Origin: Bimastos eiseni | Lineage: Eukaryota > Annelida > Clitellata > Crassiclitellata > Lumbricidae | NCBI GenBank assembly: GCA_959347315.1 | Contig: OY365814.1 | Span: forward strand, 35,404,921 to 35,468,920 | Direction: 5' to 3' | DNA length: 64,000 nt | Shown: positions 32,513-44,460 of the stretch, in pieces | How positions within the stretch are numbered: position 1 is the first letter of the stretch | Layout of the letters: each line of letters opens with the position of its first letter | The notes under the pieces: generated by a model | The model's database searches: none | Told to the model about the DNA's origin: nothing | What the model saw: only the letters and a program-made list of their open reading frames with translations | Made by a program: the position numbers and the translations under genes

Positions 32513-33720
32513 TGGTCAGCTTATGGCCCTCGGAGTAAGTCTCTTCCTATAGGCCGCTAGAGCTTTAATGTCTACATCTAGCGCCTCAGACGTTTCTTTG
32601 TCGCTGTTCCTTATAGCTGTTGACTTTTTAGACGTGTGTCCACACACCGAAGCGCCACCTAGCCTACATATCAGTCAAAATAGAATGAGCATAGCAACAC
32701 AGTAGAACATAATATCGACCCATACGCCATCATTACCCACGATCTCTGGCTCCTTTATTCATCCTCCCTCGGACTATCCATTACACCATTCTTATGCTAC
32801 AACGTATCTGTAATCGTAATCTCAACGCTTCTAAAGCGCCACACGAAAGCCAAGCGCAGGGCACCAGCTTATTCATAAGTGCTGCGTCGAATGAGATTGG
32901 TCGTCCAAAAAAGGTCAGAGTTCGATTTCCAGAGTGCCAGATGAGGCAAGCTATTGCTGTTAAGGCGGTCGAGGATTGAATGGTAGACTAATTATGAAGC
33001 GAGTCTGGGCAAGAGTTCTTGAAAAGGCGAGACTTCAGTTTCGAAAGGATAGTGTGTTGATCTGCTCATTATATTTTATGATCCGACGAATTTCACGATC
33101 GTCGCCCTAATAAAGTCTTTGCTTGAAAATTTACACAGTTAAGGAATCATTTAATAACTTTGAATTATGCCATGAGTAAAGTTGTGGTAGCGCCGGAATC
33201 AACGTTTGAACACAGGTTAGCCACACTTAGTTAATATAAATTATAATAGGCGGGAACTGCTGTGTTTTCTTGAATATGATTACGCCACTAAATGCCATTG
33301 GAAGCTGTATCGATTAATCGCCCATATAAAAAAAGAAAAAGAATCTTCTGTTTGAATTCATAATTCGGAGATCTTCTACAAAAGCTTCGTATGCTACAAA
33401 ATAGTTTTAGTGCTATCGATGCTATTCACAAGTTATGTTTCCTGAGAAATTTGCTACCATCTACCATCCAATCCTCGAATGGTGTGATGGATATAGGCAC
33501 ACATGGATGGAACAATTTCAACAATTCATCGAAATACGTTGTGATTAGGATATTCTAATGACAGTTAACTAAACAATGCGCATCGCTTTTATTGTAGAAT
33601 TATTGTAAAAGACTGATACGTGTTTTTATTGTAGCCTCTCGACTTTTGGTATTGCAACACTGTTTTGTGCAAACTTCAGCCGAAAACGTTAATTATTTAA
33701 AATGCTGTGTCAATGTATCC
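32513..33720. other. no gene recognised; contains SINE-like repeat copy 2
   Basis: The segment 32805-32890 repeats modules of 17107-17200 (CTTCTAAAGCGCCACACGAA, AGCCAAGCGCAGGGCACCAG). A segment at 33497-33580 (CACACATGGATGGAACAATT, CATCGAAATACGTTGT, GACAGTTAACTAAACAATG) recurs at 37228-37327. Confidence 0.5.
33497..33580. repeat. duplicated segment, copy 1 (of 37228-37327)
   Basis: Shares AATTTC-ACAATT, CATCGAAATACGTTGT and ATATTCTAATGACAGTTAAC with copy 2. The two copies flank the NHL-type exon and may mark a local tandem duplication of a gene of this cluster. Confidence 0.7.
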
Positions 33721-33727
33721 TTATAAT

Positions 33728-34310
33728 ATTTCGGTACATGACGATTTGGCGCAGCCGTTTTGGCGCAGGACGTTTTGGCGCAGATCACTGTTACAATAAT
33801 ATTGTATATTATGTATTACATAAATATGTTATATGGCAATCTACACTTTAGTGTCGTAAATTATTCCACAGGGCAAATCAGGTTAAGTCTCGGAATTGTC
33901 TGTAGTATAAAAATCATCGGTGAAAAGAATCATATTTAACTAGAAGCCGGGTCAAAGGATAAAAAGGATACTGTTAAATTAAACCGGGAGCTGGATTGAC
34001 AAAAAGAATCGTGCTTAATTGAAAGCCGGATTGATAAAAATAATCGTGCTTAAATGGAAGCTGGAATGATGAGACATAATGCCATTTAATTTGAAGCAAG
34101 ATTGTAAAATATTGTAACTAAAATGGTTCCACGATGAGTAGAATTCTCATATCCATATCATATCCGCTTCTATTTAAGCATGATTCTTGTCACAATTCCA
34201 GTTCCCAGTTTAGCGTAATAATTATCATCGATCATGCTTCGTGATTCATTATATATTGTATCAGATATCTGCGCCAAAACTTCCTGCGCCAAAACGTCCT
34301 TCTCCGTAAT
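33728..34310. mobile_element. MITE with TTTTGGCGCAG inverted repeats
   Basis: The left end has three GTTTTGGCGCAG-type units (33730-33785). The right end carries the inverted match (CTGCGCCAAAACTTCCTGCG, CCAAAACGTCC at 34273-34303). The paired arms span about 40 bp. The AT-rich interior (GGATTGA-AAAAGAATCGTG-type repeats) has no coding potential. Confidence 0.75.
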
Positions 34311-34489
34311 ATTTTGTTCTCAATTGTGCGACTTCTAAATCTTGCAACATTGCCTTTAGTTGTTTGTGTGTCGTCGACAACCCCACGCAAAATTTAAAAA
34401 TCGGATGACACTGAAGAAAAATCTAGATGCTTTTCAAACTTGCCATGTGTCAAGATGCTAGTATTAAGTCTTGTATCAAGGAAATTGTA

Positions 34490-34600
34490 CAAACTGTACA
34501 TGGTCTCGGTCTCGAGACGTCTCGAGACAGTTTTTTAGCGTCTCGGTCTCGGAAGCCTGCTGTCTCGGTCTCGAGGTAGTGTCTCAAATTTTTGGAAACT
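34490..34600. repeat. GTCTCG-rich low-complexity segment
   Basis: Repeats of GTCTCGAGAC and CTCGGTCTCGA, partly palindromic. Confidence 0.7.
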
Positions 34601-34792
34601 GTCTTGAAGTGAAAGTCTTGTTCTGACTCACCACACTTGCATCACCACGCCATGAAACACAGCCTCATTAATTTAATTAATATGCCAGCTATTCGTGTCA
34701 AGAAATGGAAATCAGATACATATTGTTTCTTATTGTGGACGAGCAAAACAATTTTACGAATTTCAAATATCAATTTGGTTGATCGGAAGAAT

Positions 34793-35667
34793 TCATATGG
34801 ATTCATATAGTTTATGAGAATCTAGAGCGGAACATTTAGACCATTTCCGACTTAAAGTGTAAACAAAAAAATGATCATCTACACATACAATCAGTTGTTT
34901 GTTTTCTTTGTCGTAATGAAACCATGAAGCCATCTGTACTCCTGGTCCTTCCTTTGAACAAAGAATTCGATTCCACTTAAGATCTGAATCCAAAAGAATC
35001 ACTCTTTGATGCATAATGTCAAGCGCAAGCACTCGGTCGTCTGAATAAAGTGATAGATAGACAAACCAACACCTATCTTGTACTTCATTCGAAGGAATAA
35101 AACGACGAATAATCTGTCCATCTTTCGTCAATTGACTCATGGCCTCTGCCATCCAAGTTTCAATCGGGTGAACGACGATGAGATTCCCAACTGATGTTTC
35201 CACTGCATGTGTTGGACATTGGATGTCGCCTGGCAACTGAATGCATCGAATAAGTTTTGCGTCTGATGCGTAGATCTTCAGAATGGACGACGAGAAAGTG
35301 ACCACCAACAAATGACCATTAGTGGACACTGACAGAGATACTGGCTGGTGATCAGTGGTCAGCCATTTGATCATTTTATAGTCGTCATCAGTTTTTATTA
35401 TTATCTTCCAGACGCCAAAACATTTAGCGTCAGGTACGTAGAGACAATTATCATTTTCACTGGATACAATGTCAAAGGGAGCTTTCATCTTTTTAATTTC
35501 GATTGCCGTCTGAAAAGCAAATGGACTTCGATCCCCAAAGACACGAATTACCTTAACATAATACGAACGAATTAGGACGTAGATTTCATTTCGCAATCTT
35601 GTCGCTCCCTGTGCATCGTATCCCGTGTCAATTCTCTCAGCAAAATACATTGATATCGGACATTCTT
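34793..35667 (-). CDS. NHL/beta-propeller-type protein, terminal exon
   Basis: A 3'-terminal exon of about 290 codons, preceded by the acceptor TTGATTTAG and ending in TGA at 34793-34795. Repeated blade-like segments can be seen: NDNCLYVPDAKCFGVWKI, GHLLVVTFSSSILKIYASDA, KLIRCIQLPGDI, VGNLIVVHPIETW, DDRVLALDIMHQRVILLDSD and KQLIVCVDDHFFVYTLSRKW. Spacing of 40-50 residues and patterns such as VILLDSDLKW resemble NHL-repeat propellers of TRIM-like proteins. No catalytic residues apply. The upstream exons were not identified; the nearest candidates are the CARD-type exons at 36668-37870. Function unknown, perhaps a ligand-binding platform. Confidence 0.65.
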
Positions 35668-36400
35668 CTAAATCAAAACAAAACAGTCATTTATGCGTAA
35701 GTGAATCGCTGCTGATAATATCTTTTTATTCATAAATATTTGTTTTCTAATTTTTAATTTCTTGTTTTATGTATCATTATTGGCGTTGTTGTTTTGAATA
35801 TTATAATAATTATAACAATATAAATGATCTCTTAGGCTCTTAGATAATGTCCAAAAAGTATAACTGTTATCATTCTTATTAATTATAATTAAAGTACATC
35901 TGGAGAATGTTTGGTCATTCACATTCTTGTCTTTCATTCAAAACAGAAATGGCACTAAATAAATAAAATCGTTAAATCAAATTGTTATCCTCAAACTGCT
36001 AAAGCGCCTCTCGAAAGCCAAACAAAATTAGCAGCACTTTAAATACTTGCTTGCTGTCCGTTTCACAACCTGTCTCTTCATTAGTAACTGAATATCTTTC
36101 AAATCTGTGTCCTTATTATAAATTGGCCATCTCATCAAAGGTCTCTGTTGCCTATCTGCCTCGTCCACTTGTACGACCTATGTCTTCTTATGTCCCTATC
36201 ACACTAAAAGTAGACTACTTAAACACGATCCATATAGCTTTGTGATACTAATTATACATGTAACTCATGCAAGATACGTCGCTCCATAGATTAAGGTTAT
36301 CTCTGTAACAGTTCAGTATTCCCGATTAATTCATTTTCAGTCAATTAACGGCCTTCTTGTGTCCACTTTTTTCAGCACCCTGCTGATTTGTTTGACCAGC
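35668..36400. other. no gene recognised
   Basis: AT-rich; a partial SINE-like copy (GCTAAAGCGCCTCTCGAAAG) lies at 35998-36020. Confidence 0.4.
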
Positions 36401-36414
36401 GCCGCTTTAATATC

Positions 36415-36610
36415 TCTATGATTCCCCTTGCTCGCACTGTCACCAGACGGAATAGAGCTTTCGCAATTGTTGGTCCCAGTGTTTGAAACAGTCTCCCATA
36501 TGACCTGCGCTCTCTCCCGCGCGACTTCTCTGGCTCTTTCTACAAACTTCTCAAGACTGTCCTCTTTGACTGAGCTTGGGTCGGGAGCGCCTCTGAGTAG
36601 TCAATTTGAA
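36415..36610 (+). pseudogene. 3' end of a CR1-like LINE ORF
   Basis: The frame reads IPLARTVTRRNRAFAIVGPS, stop, NSLPYDLRSLPRDFSGSFYK and LLKTVLFD, the typical C-terminal tail of CR1-type LINE ORF2. One internal stop. No upstream reverse transcriptase is attached. Confidence 0.7.
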
Positions 36611-36667
36611 GAGGCCTTTATTTTATCGCATTTATAGATTTGATAACATAATATTATAATTGTTAAG

Positions 36668-37014
36668 CTATTGCAAGAACTTGCCAACGGTTGTCTTTAA
36701 TTCTGTCCTTATCCTCGTGTAAATTGATGGTTGAATAATTTCAAGGAATAGATCTTCGAGCTGATTCGATTCGTGCAGCTTCTGTAGGTGTTGAAGGGCT
36801 GCTTGTGAACGACACCAGATCCAAACGGCCACAAACCATGTCGTCAATTGAGAGTTAAGGATCTCAATTCCATTATCCTTCAGTTGGCTAATGAGTTCAT
36901 CAGTTCGATGTGACCATGGTTGGGTTCTGTTTAGAAGGTCATCGACCTTCTTATGAAGCATACGAAGCGCTTTCCGTGTTGTAAAAAGAGTTTCCAGTCG
37001 CATTCTTATAACAG
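36668..37014 (-). CDS. predicted terminal exon following the CARD exon
   Basis: Starts after the acceptor TTTGTTTGTAG and ends in TAG at 36668-36670. Encodes about 115 residues (RMRLETLFTTRKALRMLHKK, VDDLLNRTQPWSHRTDELIS, TTVGKFLQ), mostly helical in appearance. Its entry phase (two bases of a codon) fits a one-base exit of the CARD exon at GGAGGAA|GTTCAC. The domain is not recognised. Confidence 0.45.
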
Positions 37015-37227
37015 CTACAAACAAAACTATCGTATTTCAATGGGCAAATATATTTACTCAGACGTAGTTTCAGATAAGTGCAGATGTCTAAAACATATTT
37101 TTATGTGATGGATACGTAACCAATACGGAGTTACATCAAACTGCAACGAAATGCGTAGCCTAATTGAGCACTTTCATGCCATTGTTCAGGCATTTGGAAC
37201 GCGTAATTTTCTGAAACCGCGTGATAA

Positions 37228-37327
37228 AGGCACACATCCTTGGATGGAGCAATTTCTACAATTTCATCGAAATACGTTGTTACTAGGAAGTGCTAAGATA
37301 TTCTAATGACAGTTAACTAAACAATGA
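37228..37327. repeat. duplicated segment, copy 2 (of 33497-33580)
   Basis: Contains CACACATCCTTGGATGGAGC, CATCGAAATACGTTGT and TTCTAATGACAGTTAAC. Confidence 0.7.
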
Positions 37328-37563
37328 GCATTGTTTGCGTCAAAATGTGCAACACCTCATCGTTTTTATTTGGATGTTTGGGGTCAGCATTATTGATGAC
37401 GATAATTTCCTCATGGCAGAATGAAGTGTGGATGAACATGCAACTTATTAGAGGTCTCGGATAATCAATTATGCAAATTATTAGAGGTCTCGGAACAAAT
37501 TTGCACTTACGTAATTCGGTATTAATACTTATCTGGAACAATAATGAAACATTATATTATCTA

Positions 37564-37870
37564 GTATAAGCCTTCATGTGATAACGATGTGAACTTCCTC
37601 CGTTTTCTAGGATTCTTGCCACCGTCTTCTGATTCGTTTCTCGAAGACATTTGAGGAGAGTTGGAAACTTAAAATGGTCAATGGAACTCAGAATCCGCAA
37701 GAGATCGTAGGTTGAACATTGTCGTTGAATGAAGTGACTTTGTCTTTTCGTTATGCAGTTGAGAGACAACAGTGAAGCAATAAACTTATTAGTCGGTTGA
37801 ATATTTTCAATGAGATAATTTGTGTTCTTTCTTATAATGACAGAAATTTCGTTGCGTTTATAATGGTAAT
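37564..37870 (-). CDS. CARD-like death-fold exon
   Basis: Preceded by a strong acceptor (TTTTGTGTCTTTTAG). Encodes about 102 residues with a CARD-type pattern: NTNYLIENIQPTNKFIASLL, SLNCITKRQSHFIQRQ, YDLLRILSSIDHFKFPTLLK and CLRETNQKTVARILENGG. The hydrophobic spacing of six short helices and the VARIL ending fit caspase-recruitment domains, which mediate homotypic assembly in innate immune and apoptotic signalling. The 3' splice choice is uncertain (a weak GTTCAC donor). Its neighbours on the same strand are the F-box-like exon upstream and the helical and NHL exons downstream. Confidence 0.6.
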
Positions 37871-38250
37871 CTAAAAGACACAAAACATCTCTTCTCTACC
37901 ATTGAATGACATCGCAGATCTGTTACATCATAACAAATATCATCATCGGCGAAACAAAGTTTCCTGAAAGTGAATAGAAAAATGTTCTGACTTTGAATGA
38001 ACAGAGAAAAGATGGAGGATCCCTGTGATGTTCTAAGACTTCGGATGATTGCTGAAGTAAAGTTGTGAAGCGTTATAACCTAAAGGATAGGCGATTGATT
38101 AGTTCTGTACCGATTAGGAATAATCAAGCAGCGCAGGGTTGTACTGAATTGTTATTATATCTATCGCTAGCATCCCTTGCATGAGGTCACACGATACTAA
38201 GTCAAATTTATTGATTAGCTCCACAGATTTAATTTTTCAGCCATTAGTTA
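37871..38250. other. no gene recognised
   Basis: Probable intron or intergenic sequence in the CARD cluster. Confidence 0.4.
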
Positions 38251-38658
38251 GGCTCCTTAAATTACATTCTGGAATTTCAAATCTTGATTAAACTCTCCAT
38301 GGATCTGAAAATTTTTTGCGATGTGTAACCATTTTGTTGTTCTGTTCTCGATCATGTGACAAGCATAATACATTGTGACAGTTAAGTAGGCCCGATAGCT
38401 CAATAGCCCAGTTAGGCGGCTGCACCATTCAGACGTTTTACTGCACATTGAAGTCTCAACTCTTTTAGAATTTTTATTTAGATCAACTGTTTTCTGTTTT
38501 CTGCCAGTGTAACTAAAGGTTACAGAAAGGCTAGTCATCCGCAGCCCAAGATAATGGAGACTTGTCGACATCGTACTTTCGGTAGCCTTGCAATGGGAAC
38601 GGCGTTTGGTGTTTGTTATTGACTAGTGCTGAAAATAAAAGTCATGCTTTGGAAATTT

Positions 38659-38853
38659 TCAGGATATCAATATTTCGACTCTCTCTGAAAATAACTGAAT
38701 TGAATAAGCATCGTGCGCCACAGATATAATACCTATTGTCGTTAACAATCTTTGATACACCTTAGTCCAGTGACTCTGACCAATTTGTAAATCGTAAATT
38801 GCTAATGGCTGTGATGACCCACATGTGACCACATTTACAGTTTTTATGAGCAC
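38659..38853 (-). pseudogene. possible propeller-like exon
   Basis: 64 codons (VVTCGSSQPLAIYDLQIGQS, HWTKVYQRLLTTIGIISVAH, SERVEIL) resembling one or two blades of a WD/NHL propeller. The start is GTG and no clear donor follows, so this may be a decayed exon of a gene related to its neighbours. Confidence 0.35.
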
Positions 38854-39062
38854 CGTTCGGTTTCTAACGCATTAGTTAAAATAACTGAAATATTAAAGGC
38901 AGCGCCTTATTAAATGCACTCTGTAAAATTGCTGATCAACCATATGCGTGACGAAAATGACACAGCCATTTTCAGACTATATTAGAATATATTATTAAAA
39001 AACATTCTTTGCAGTACAAGTAAATACGTTAACCAGTAATATTTGGAAGACATCATTATTAC

Positions 39063-39249
39063 CTTTCTGGTAACGTCGGATGGCCTTCTTGAATCGTTTT
39101 CTGATAATTCTTTGATTGAAGCAAACGTCGACTGATATCAGACATCTGATAACTTCTTCGTCTCTCTGCTTTGATGGTGAATTCAATGTCCAATGTAGGT
39201 ATGACTTTTGTAAAATAATATCTATCATTTCCAGCGGAAGATCGTACAA
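39063..39249 (-). CDS. F-box-like internal exon
   Basis: 187 bp between the acceptor TTTGCATTTCAG and the donor GTAATA. Encodes YDLPLEMIDIILQKSYLHWT, RDEEVIRCLISVDVCFNQRI and RKRFKKAIRRYQK. The LPLEMIDIIL start and the CLISVDVCFNQ segment resemble an F-box helix pair, which would suggest an SCF-type adaptor. Too short to be certain. It could be the 5' part of the CARD gene at 36668-37870. Confidence 0.45.
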
Positions 39250-39529
39250 CTGAAATGCAAATGGAATGAACTAACGCTGGAAGACTATAATTGACATTGA
39301 GTAGACGGATATTGTATTTGTTTTTGAATAGTGTGATAGTTCTAGATAAACCCTAGATAAATCCATTGGAGTCATATACCAAGTTATGAGACCAGACTGT
39401 CATATTGCGAATATTTGCCAAGTATTTGTTCGGCAAAAGATTGGCCTGTAACTTTGAGTGGAGCGAGTCTGATAAGGATTTACGGAGAATGTTTGTATGA
39501 AGAGGTTATCAAAAAACGTTGGCACCAAA

Positions 39530-39722
39530 TTATTATCGAATTTGTACATGCTCTGGAGAGCATTTACTTGAGAGGCATGTAGAATATTAACAATGTTAAG
39601 CATGCTAGTAGATGAACTACGTTCGTCACGAAATACTAATAATCATATTATAGGCCTATTACCAATACTCTAAATGTCTCTCAAATAATTGCTCTCCAGA
39701 GCATGTGCGAATTCGACAATAA
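39530..39722. repeat. foldback inverted repeat (about 60-bp arms)
   Basis: Arms at about 39530-39594 and 39664-39722 share, inverted, ATGCTCTCCAGAGCATG and CTCTCAA-TAA segments. The central motif CATGCTCTGGAGAGCATT is itself nearly palindromic. Likely a decayed foldback transposon. Confidence 0.65.
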
Positions 39723-39755
39723 TAGGCTCGCATTAAACTAGTTGCGTAATAAGAC

Positions 39756-39794
39756 AAATTGTGCAGTCTCACCGACGGTGAGACTGCACAATTT
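39756..39794. repeat. 39-nt near-perfect palindrome
   Basis: Two 19-bp arms (AAATTGTGCAGTCTCACCG and its exact complement) separated by one A. It lies between the foldback repeat and an AAACGAAA-rich tract, and may be a transposon terminus or a double-stranded RNA hairpin. Confidence 0.85.
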
Positions 39795-40650
39795 TTTATT
39801 TTCGTTAACAAAAATGAAAACGAAAAATGGCATTTTATGAAAATCAAACGTTTTCGTTAACGAAAACTAAAACGAAACTAAACTGCGGCGTCAACGTAAA
39901 CTAAAACTAAAACAAACTTTGTGCCAACTAAAATTAAAACGAAACGAAAATAGATGCAAGGGAAACGAAAACGATATTTAGCCAGAATAAAAAAATATTT
40001 CTGCTTGAAAATATTCATAACTTAGGCGCGTATTCGTTGTTTGCATGATTTGTACATAACTCTGCATATGAAGTGACGTTATACCATACTGTACCTCTTC
40101 TAAGACACACGTGGAGAATGAGATGTGTCTACTTCCGGTTACCGTTTACCGCGAATTCGAATCCTACATTTTTATTTAGCAAAAATGTATGGTAGGCCTA
40201 CTACCGCGAAAAGTTCACTTAGTTGAATCAGAAATCTTGAAATTTTCATTTCTCTCGCCTTTGCTCTCACGTGTGACGAATCTCATTGGCAGACCGTAAT
40301 AATTATGGTCTACCATTGACTTTCGATTAGGATTAAATTGGAACTAAGGAATTATTGCTAAAGCTAAAATTGATATTAAATTACTAAAGCTGTAACAAGC
40401 ATGCCTATGCTAAGCAATAATTAATTTATTCAAACTTAAATCAGCAACCTAAAACTAAAACTTTATTTGACAAAACTAAAACCAAGTAAAACTATAATTG
40501 ACAAACTAAAACTAACTAAAATTATAATTGAGACATAGGCACTGCAACGAAAACTAAAACTGTAATTGAGAAACAATAGTAACTAAAACTAAGAATGAAG
40601 ACTAACAATCATAACAAAAACTAAAACTAAAATTAAAACATTATTAAAAC
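39795..40650. repeat. AAACGAAAAC/AACTAAAACT low-complexity region
   Basis: Two clusters, 39800-39985 and 40435-40645, of ACTAAAACT and GAAAACGAA units, including the palindrome GTTTTCGTTAACGAAAAC. Probably a decayed hAT-type or other non-autonomous element. Confidence 0.6.
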
Positions 40651-40930
40651 AACATTGCTCACCGTTGTGCTTGACGGACCTTTGTTCTGTTCGTCTTTTC
40701 CATTCAAGTGTTCCCCTTTAAACAGAAATTTTGCAGAAATAATCATTTAATTATTTTCATGACTTTTCCATCACTTTTCATAATTATTTTCCTATAGTTA
40801 TCTAAACTGCTAGTGTTTCAGATCGTTCAATGAGATGTAGGGGACCTACTTACATTTGAATTTACGAAATCGTGTAATAATTGTGTAAAAGGCTGTCAAT
40901 CTGCCCTAGAAGTGGATTGATTGAAGTAAA

Positions 40931-41800
40931 ATGATGGTGGCCATTGGCTCGGGCAATTTAGCATGGGCACCTGTGACATTTGGCGTTCCGCAGGGCTCAG
41001 TCGTATATACAGCTAATTTAACAAAGATCATATGGGCTCTTGAGGCCCGCGTTCATCAATATGCCGACGACTCCCAACTGTGCTTGACATGCCGCCGAAC
41101 TGAGGCACTGGAGTTTGTCTCAAAAATCTCGGAAATTTTGGAGCAAGTGCAGATCTGGATGTACTCCAATCGGCTAAGAATGAACCAAGATAAAACTAAA
41201 TTTATTTTACTGGGCACGAGACAAGCGCGTTCGAGGTTTGACAAAGAGGAAATTAAAGCAGTATTTCCTCACTGGAAGGTTCAACGGGTCGTCCGGGACC
41301 TGGGAGTTCTTCTGGATGAAGACCTGTCCTTGGAGGAACATGCCAGCTTCCTGTGCAGGTCTTGCTATTATCAACTGCGCCAGATTATACGAAATTCGGC
41401 GAAATCTCTCAATTGACGCCGCTATGACTCTTGTCCACTCCTTCGTGCTGACTCGCATGAACTACTGCAACGGTGTTCTTGCGGATCTGCCAAAGTTCCG
41501 GATAAGACGGTTTCAATCCGTTCTCAACTGCGCTGCCTGAGTCGTTGCCAAGCTGCCAAAATACTCGCCTACTTCAAGCTATATGCGTGACACATTGCAC
41601 TGGCTCACGGCCGAGGATAGGATCACATTCAAAATCATCTTCATGGGGCGGACATCAGTGGTCGGCACGGCTCCAGAATACAACAGAGAGCTTTGTCGTG
41701 CATTGGACCATCATTCTGGAACTCTCTTTCTTTACAACTTGAAGGCCTGCTCTGAGTTTCTCGACTATACTCCTTCTAAAAAGAACGGCTAATATTGTTG
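40931..41800 (+). pseudogene. CR1-like LINE reverse transcriptase relic, copy A
   Basis: The frame starts within the palm: FGVPQGSVVYTANLTK, VHQYADDSQLCL (YADD catalytic box), LRMNQDKTKFILLG and VVRDLGVLLDEDLSLEEHAS. After a frame change it reads VHSFVLTRMNYCNGVLADLP and then MRDTLHWLTAEDRITFKIIF. This is the typical CR1/jockey-superfamily order, 5'-truncated and with frame breaks. Confidence 0.82.
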
Positions 41801-41979
41801 AGTATAGGAGATGCATTAGGTTCAGGTTCTAACCAGGTTCTAACCTCAAAAACTGTGACAGCAACTTTAAAACCGATGCACCGTCTGATTTCTAATCACT
41901 GGCGAATAAAGCAGCCATTGTCCTCAGATAGCCCTGTGGGGCCAGCCAGGTCATTCACTAAGACAATCGAAGTACAATT

Positions 41980-42550
41980 AACTAAGTGGAAAGTACGACG
42001 CATTTCCCGTGACATGGGAGTACTCCTGGATGAAGATCTGACCTTGGAGGAACATGTAATTTGAAGCAAGCAGGTCTTGCTTCTACCAACTAAGCCAGAT
42101 TAGAGTCATACGGCGAAATCTGTCAATTGACGCCGCTGTGACTATTGTCCACTCCTTCATGCTGACTCGCCTGGACTACTGCAATGGTGTCCTTGGAGGG
42201 TCTACCAAAGTTCCGGATAAAACAGCTTCAATCCGTTCTCAACTGCATGCGCCGCCGGAGTCGTCGCCAAGCTGCCAAAATGCTTGCATATTTCAAGCTA
42301 TGTTGCGTGACTAGTTGCTCTGGCTCCCAGTTGACGACAAGATCACATTTGGTCGGCGCGGCCCCAGGGTACATATTAGAGCTCTGTGTTCCCGTCTTCA
42401 TCCATCCAGGTCGTCGACCTTTGTGTTTTTTGGATCGTGGGGACTTGATGGTCCCACGCTCCCGTACATAGATGCGGTCGCAACGTGCCTTCTGACGCAG
42501 TGGGCCATCCTAACGGAATACACTCCCATAAAACATCGCAATAGTGCACC
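41980..42550 (+). pseudogene. CR1-like LINE relic, copy B
   Basis: Reads WKVRRISRDMGVLLDEDLTL, then fragments equivalent to copy A (AKMLAYFKLCC, LWLPVDDKITF). Either a second insertion or a tandem duplication of the same LINE 3' half. Broken in several places. Confidence 0.72.
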
Positions 42551-42579
42551 GCTTGCAGCCCAGGAAACATTTTCAAAAT

Positions 42580-43100
42580 TGCCTACATCGCTTACAAGAG
42601 GACAGAATTATTGAGGGGGGAGCTAAGTAGAAGCCTAAAAAAGCGAATGGTCAAAACTCAGGTGTGGAGTTTGGTCCTGTATGGAGCGGAAACATGGACA
42701 ATAAGAAAAGAAGACCAGAAACGATTAGAGGTATTTGAAATGTGGATATGGCGAAGAATGGAAAAAATCAGCTGGACAGAGCACAAGACCAATGAAGAAA
42801 TATTGAGGAAGGTAAAAGAAACGAGATCAATGATAAAGACGATTCGAGAACGACAGAGAAGATGGATAGGACACATAATGAGAGGAGATTCACTACTTAA
42901 AAACATCATAGAGGGGAGAATGGAAAGGGAAAGAACAAGAGGAAGTCCAAGAACAATGCTTTTAGACTGGATGATGGAGAAGGGTGGATACCGAAAAATA
43001 AAAGAAGAGGCTCAACACAGGGAGGAGTGGCGTCATTGGACATATGAACCTGCCTGCAGGCAGAGAACCAAAGAAGAAGAAAATAGCCATATACATACGT
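42580..43100 (+). pseudogene. C-terminal fragment of another non-LTR retrotransposon ORF
   Basis: About 165 open codons: [60 protein letters not shown] and [16 protein letters not shown]. This is the ETW...RRM.KISW...GH..R...GRPR pattern at the C-terminus of many LINE polymerases. No reverse transcriptase core is attached. Confidence 0.75.
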
Positions 43101-43189
43101 GCAATTACGACTGTCAAGACGTAGTTCATCTTCATTTTGTTTCCCTGCATTGTTTCCAAAGCGCAACCACAATGCACTCACGAAATTGA

Positions 43190-44270
43190 TCACAATTCAT
43201 AACAGCAAGACTTTGAATATTTAGTTACTTCGCATGTTGCGAAAAGACAACTCAACGTCGCGACGAGTTGTGATATCGGGCTATAGGGGCTTGTAATAGA
43301 CCGGTAGGAGGGCCAGTTGAAACATCGGCCCGGATTGAGGAGACTCGTCTACGCCCGTTAAACGATGGTCTACACATAGTACACATGCAGCTTGGAGACT
43401 AGACCAAAACTAAGCGGATTTGCAGGTATGTTTTCCATGAAACTACAACACTTGAAAGCAGAGCGTGATCATGATGATGGTGGTGATCGCGTTGATGATG
43501 ACGGTTGTTATGCGGTTGTTGCTGCCTCACTTCAGAAAAATGATATTTTTACAGAGGATATAATTATATAAGTCGGAAGACGTCGCTGAGTGTCCATGGT
43601 TATACGACACGTCACGAGGCAATGCTTCATGCGACGTGTCGCATAAATATAAGAACGTCAAACTGATGCAGTAGCCTACAATGTGCTACTTTTGCACCGT
43701 TTCCAGTGATCTTGATGAGTTTCATGGACACAGTTTCAGCCATTTGTTGAAACCTAAAATTGATCGTTGTTACATCAGAGTGTATAACCTAATTGTTACA
43801 CTCATGCTGAGAGTATAAATTCTGTGATGAAGCCTTATTCATTTGCCATCATTACCTTTCACCCTGAGTTTATCAATTGTCTGAAATCGTCAATGAATTC
43901 TGTTTCAGTGTTAGTAATAAAGAGGTTTGCTTTCACTAACCGTTTCTGTCAGTCGTGGTAAATCCAAATGTACGTTTCTGTTGTTTGCGATTACTTTCGA
44001 TTTCGTTTCGCTTGTCCAATCCTCCTGCGTATGCGCCCATTGTGCTCGCATAGAGAAATTGAATTGATGTCAATTAACTGATCGAAATTTTTACCGTAGA
44101 AAGATATCTACTCTATTATAATTATTAGGGTGTATTTACTGCGTTTTGTATTTGACAAAAGATATACAGCTATGCCAGTGCACAAACAGCTCGCGGCCAT
44201 CTTATTATAGGGCCTACGGCAGCCAGACCAACGCGAACTCGACATTGGCCGGAGAATCAGATCAGGACGA
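43190..44270. other. no gene recognised
   Basis: A GATGATG-rich patch at 43465-43505; otherwise nothing. Confidence 0.45.
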
Positions 44271-44280
44271 CTTGTGTTTA

Positions 44281-44460
44281 TGCTAAGAGGCGACAGGCCG
44301 GTACCACGCCATCCACAGTTGTGCAGTAACAGTCTTATCGATCTGCAAAGCCTGCCTCCGATGCAACTTATGCTAAGAGGCGACAGGCCGGTACCACGCC
44401 ATCCACAGCTGTGCAGTAACAGTCTTATCGATCTGCAAAGCCTGCCTCCGATGAAACAGT
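44281..44460. repeat. two 90-bp tandem repeats
   Basis: 44281-44370 and 44371-44460 differ at only a few positions, for example ACAGTTGTGC versus ACAGCTGTGC. Both begin TGCTAAGAGGCGACAGGCCG. Open frames on both strands run through the duplication; no product recognised. Confidence 0.9.

Noticed and set aside
38389..38450. tRNA-like or SINE-head-like sequence (GATAGCTCAATAGCCCAG)
   Set aside because: Resembles an A box, but no matching B box, acceptor stem or cloverleaf could be built.
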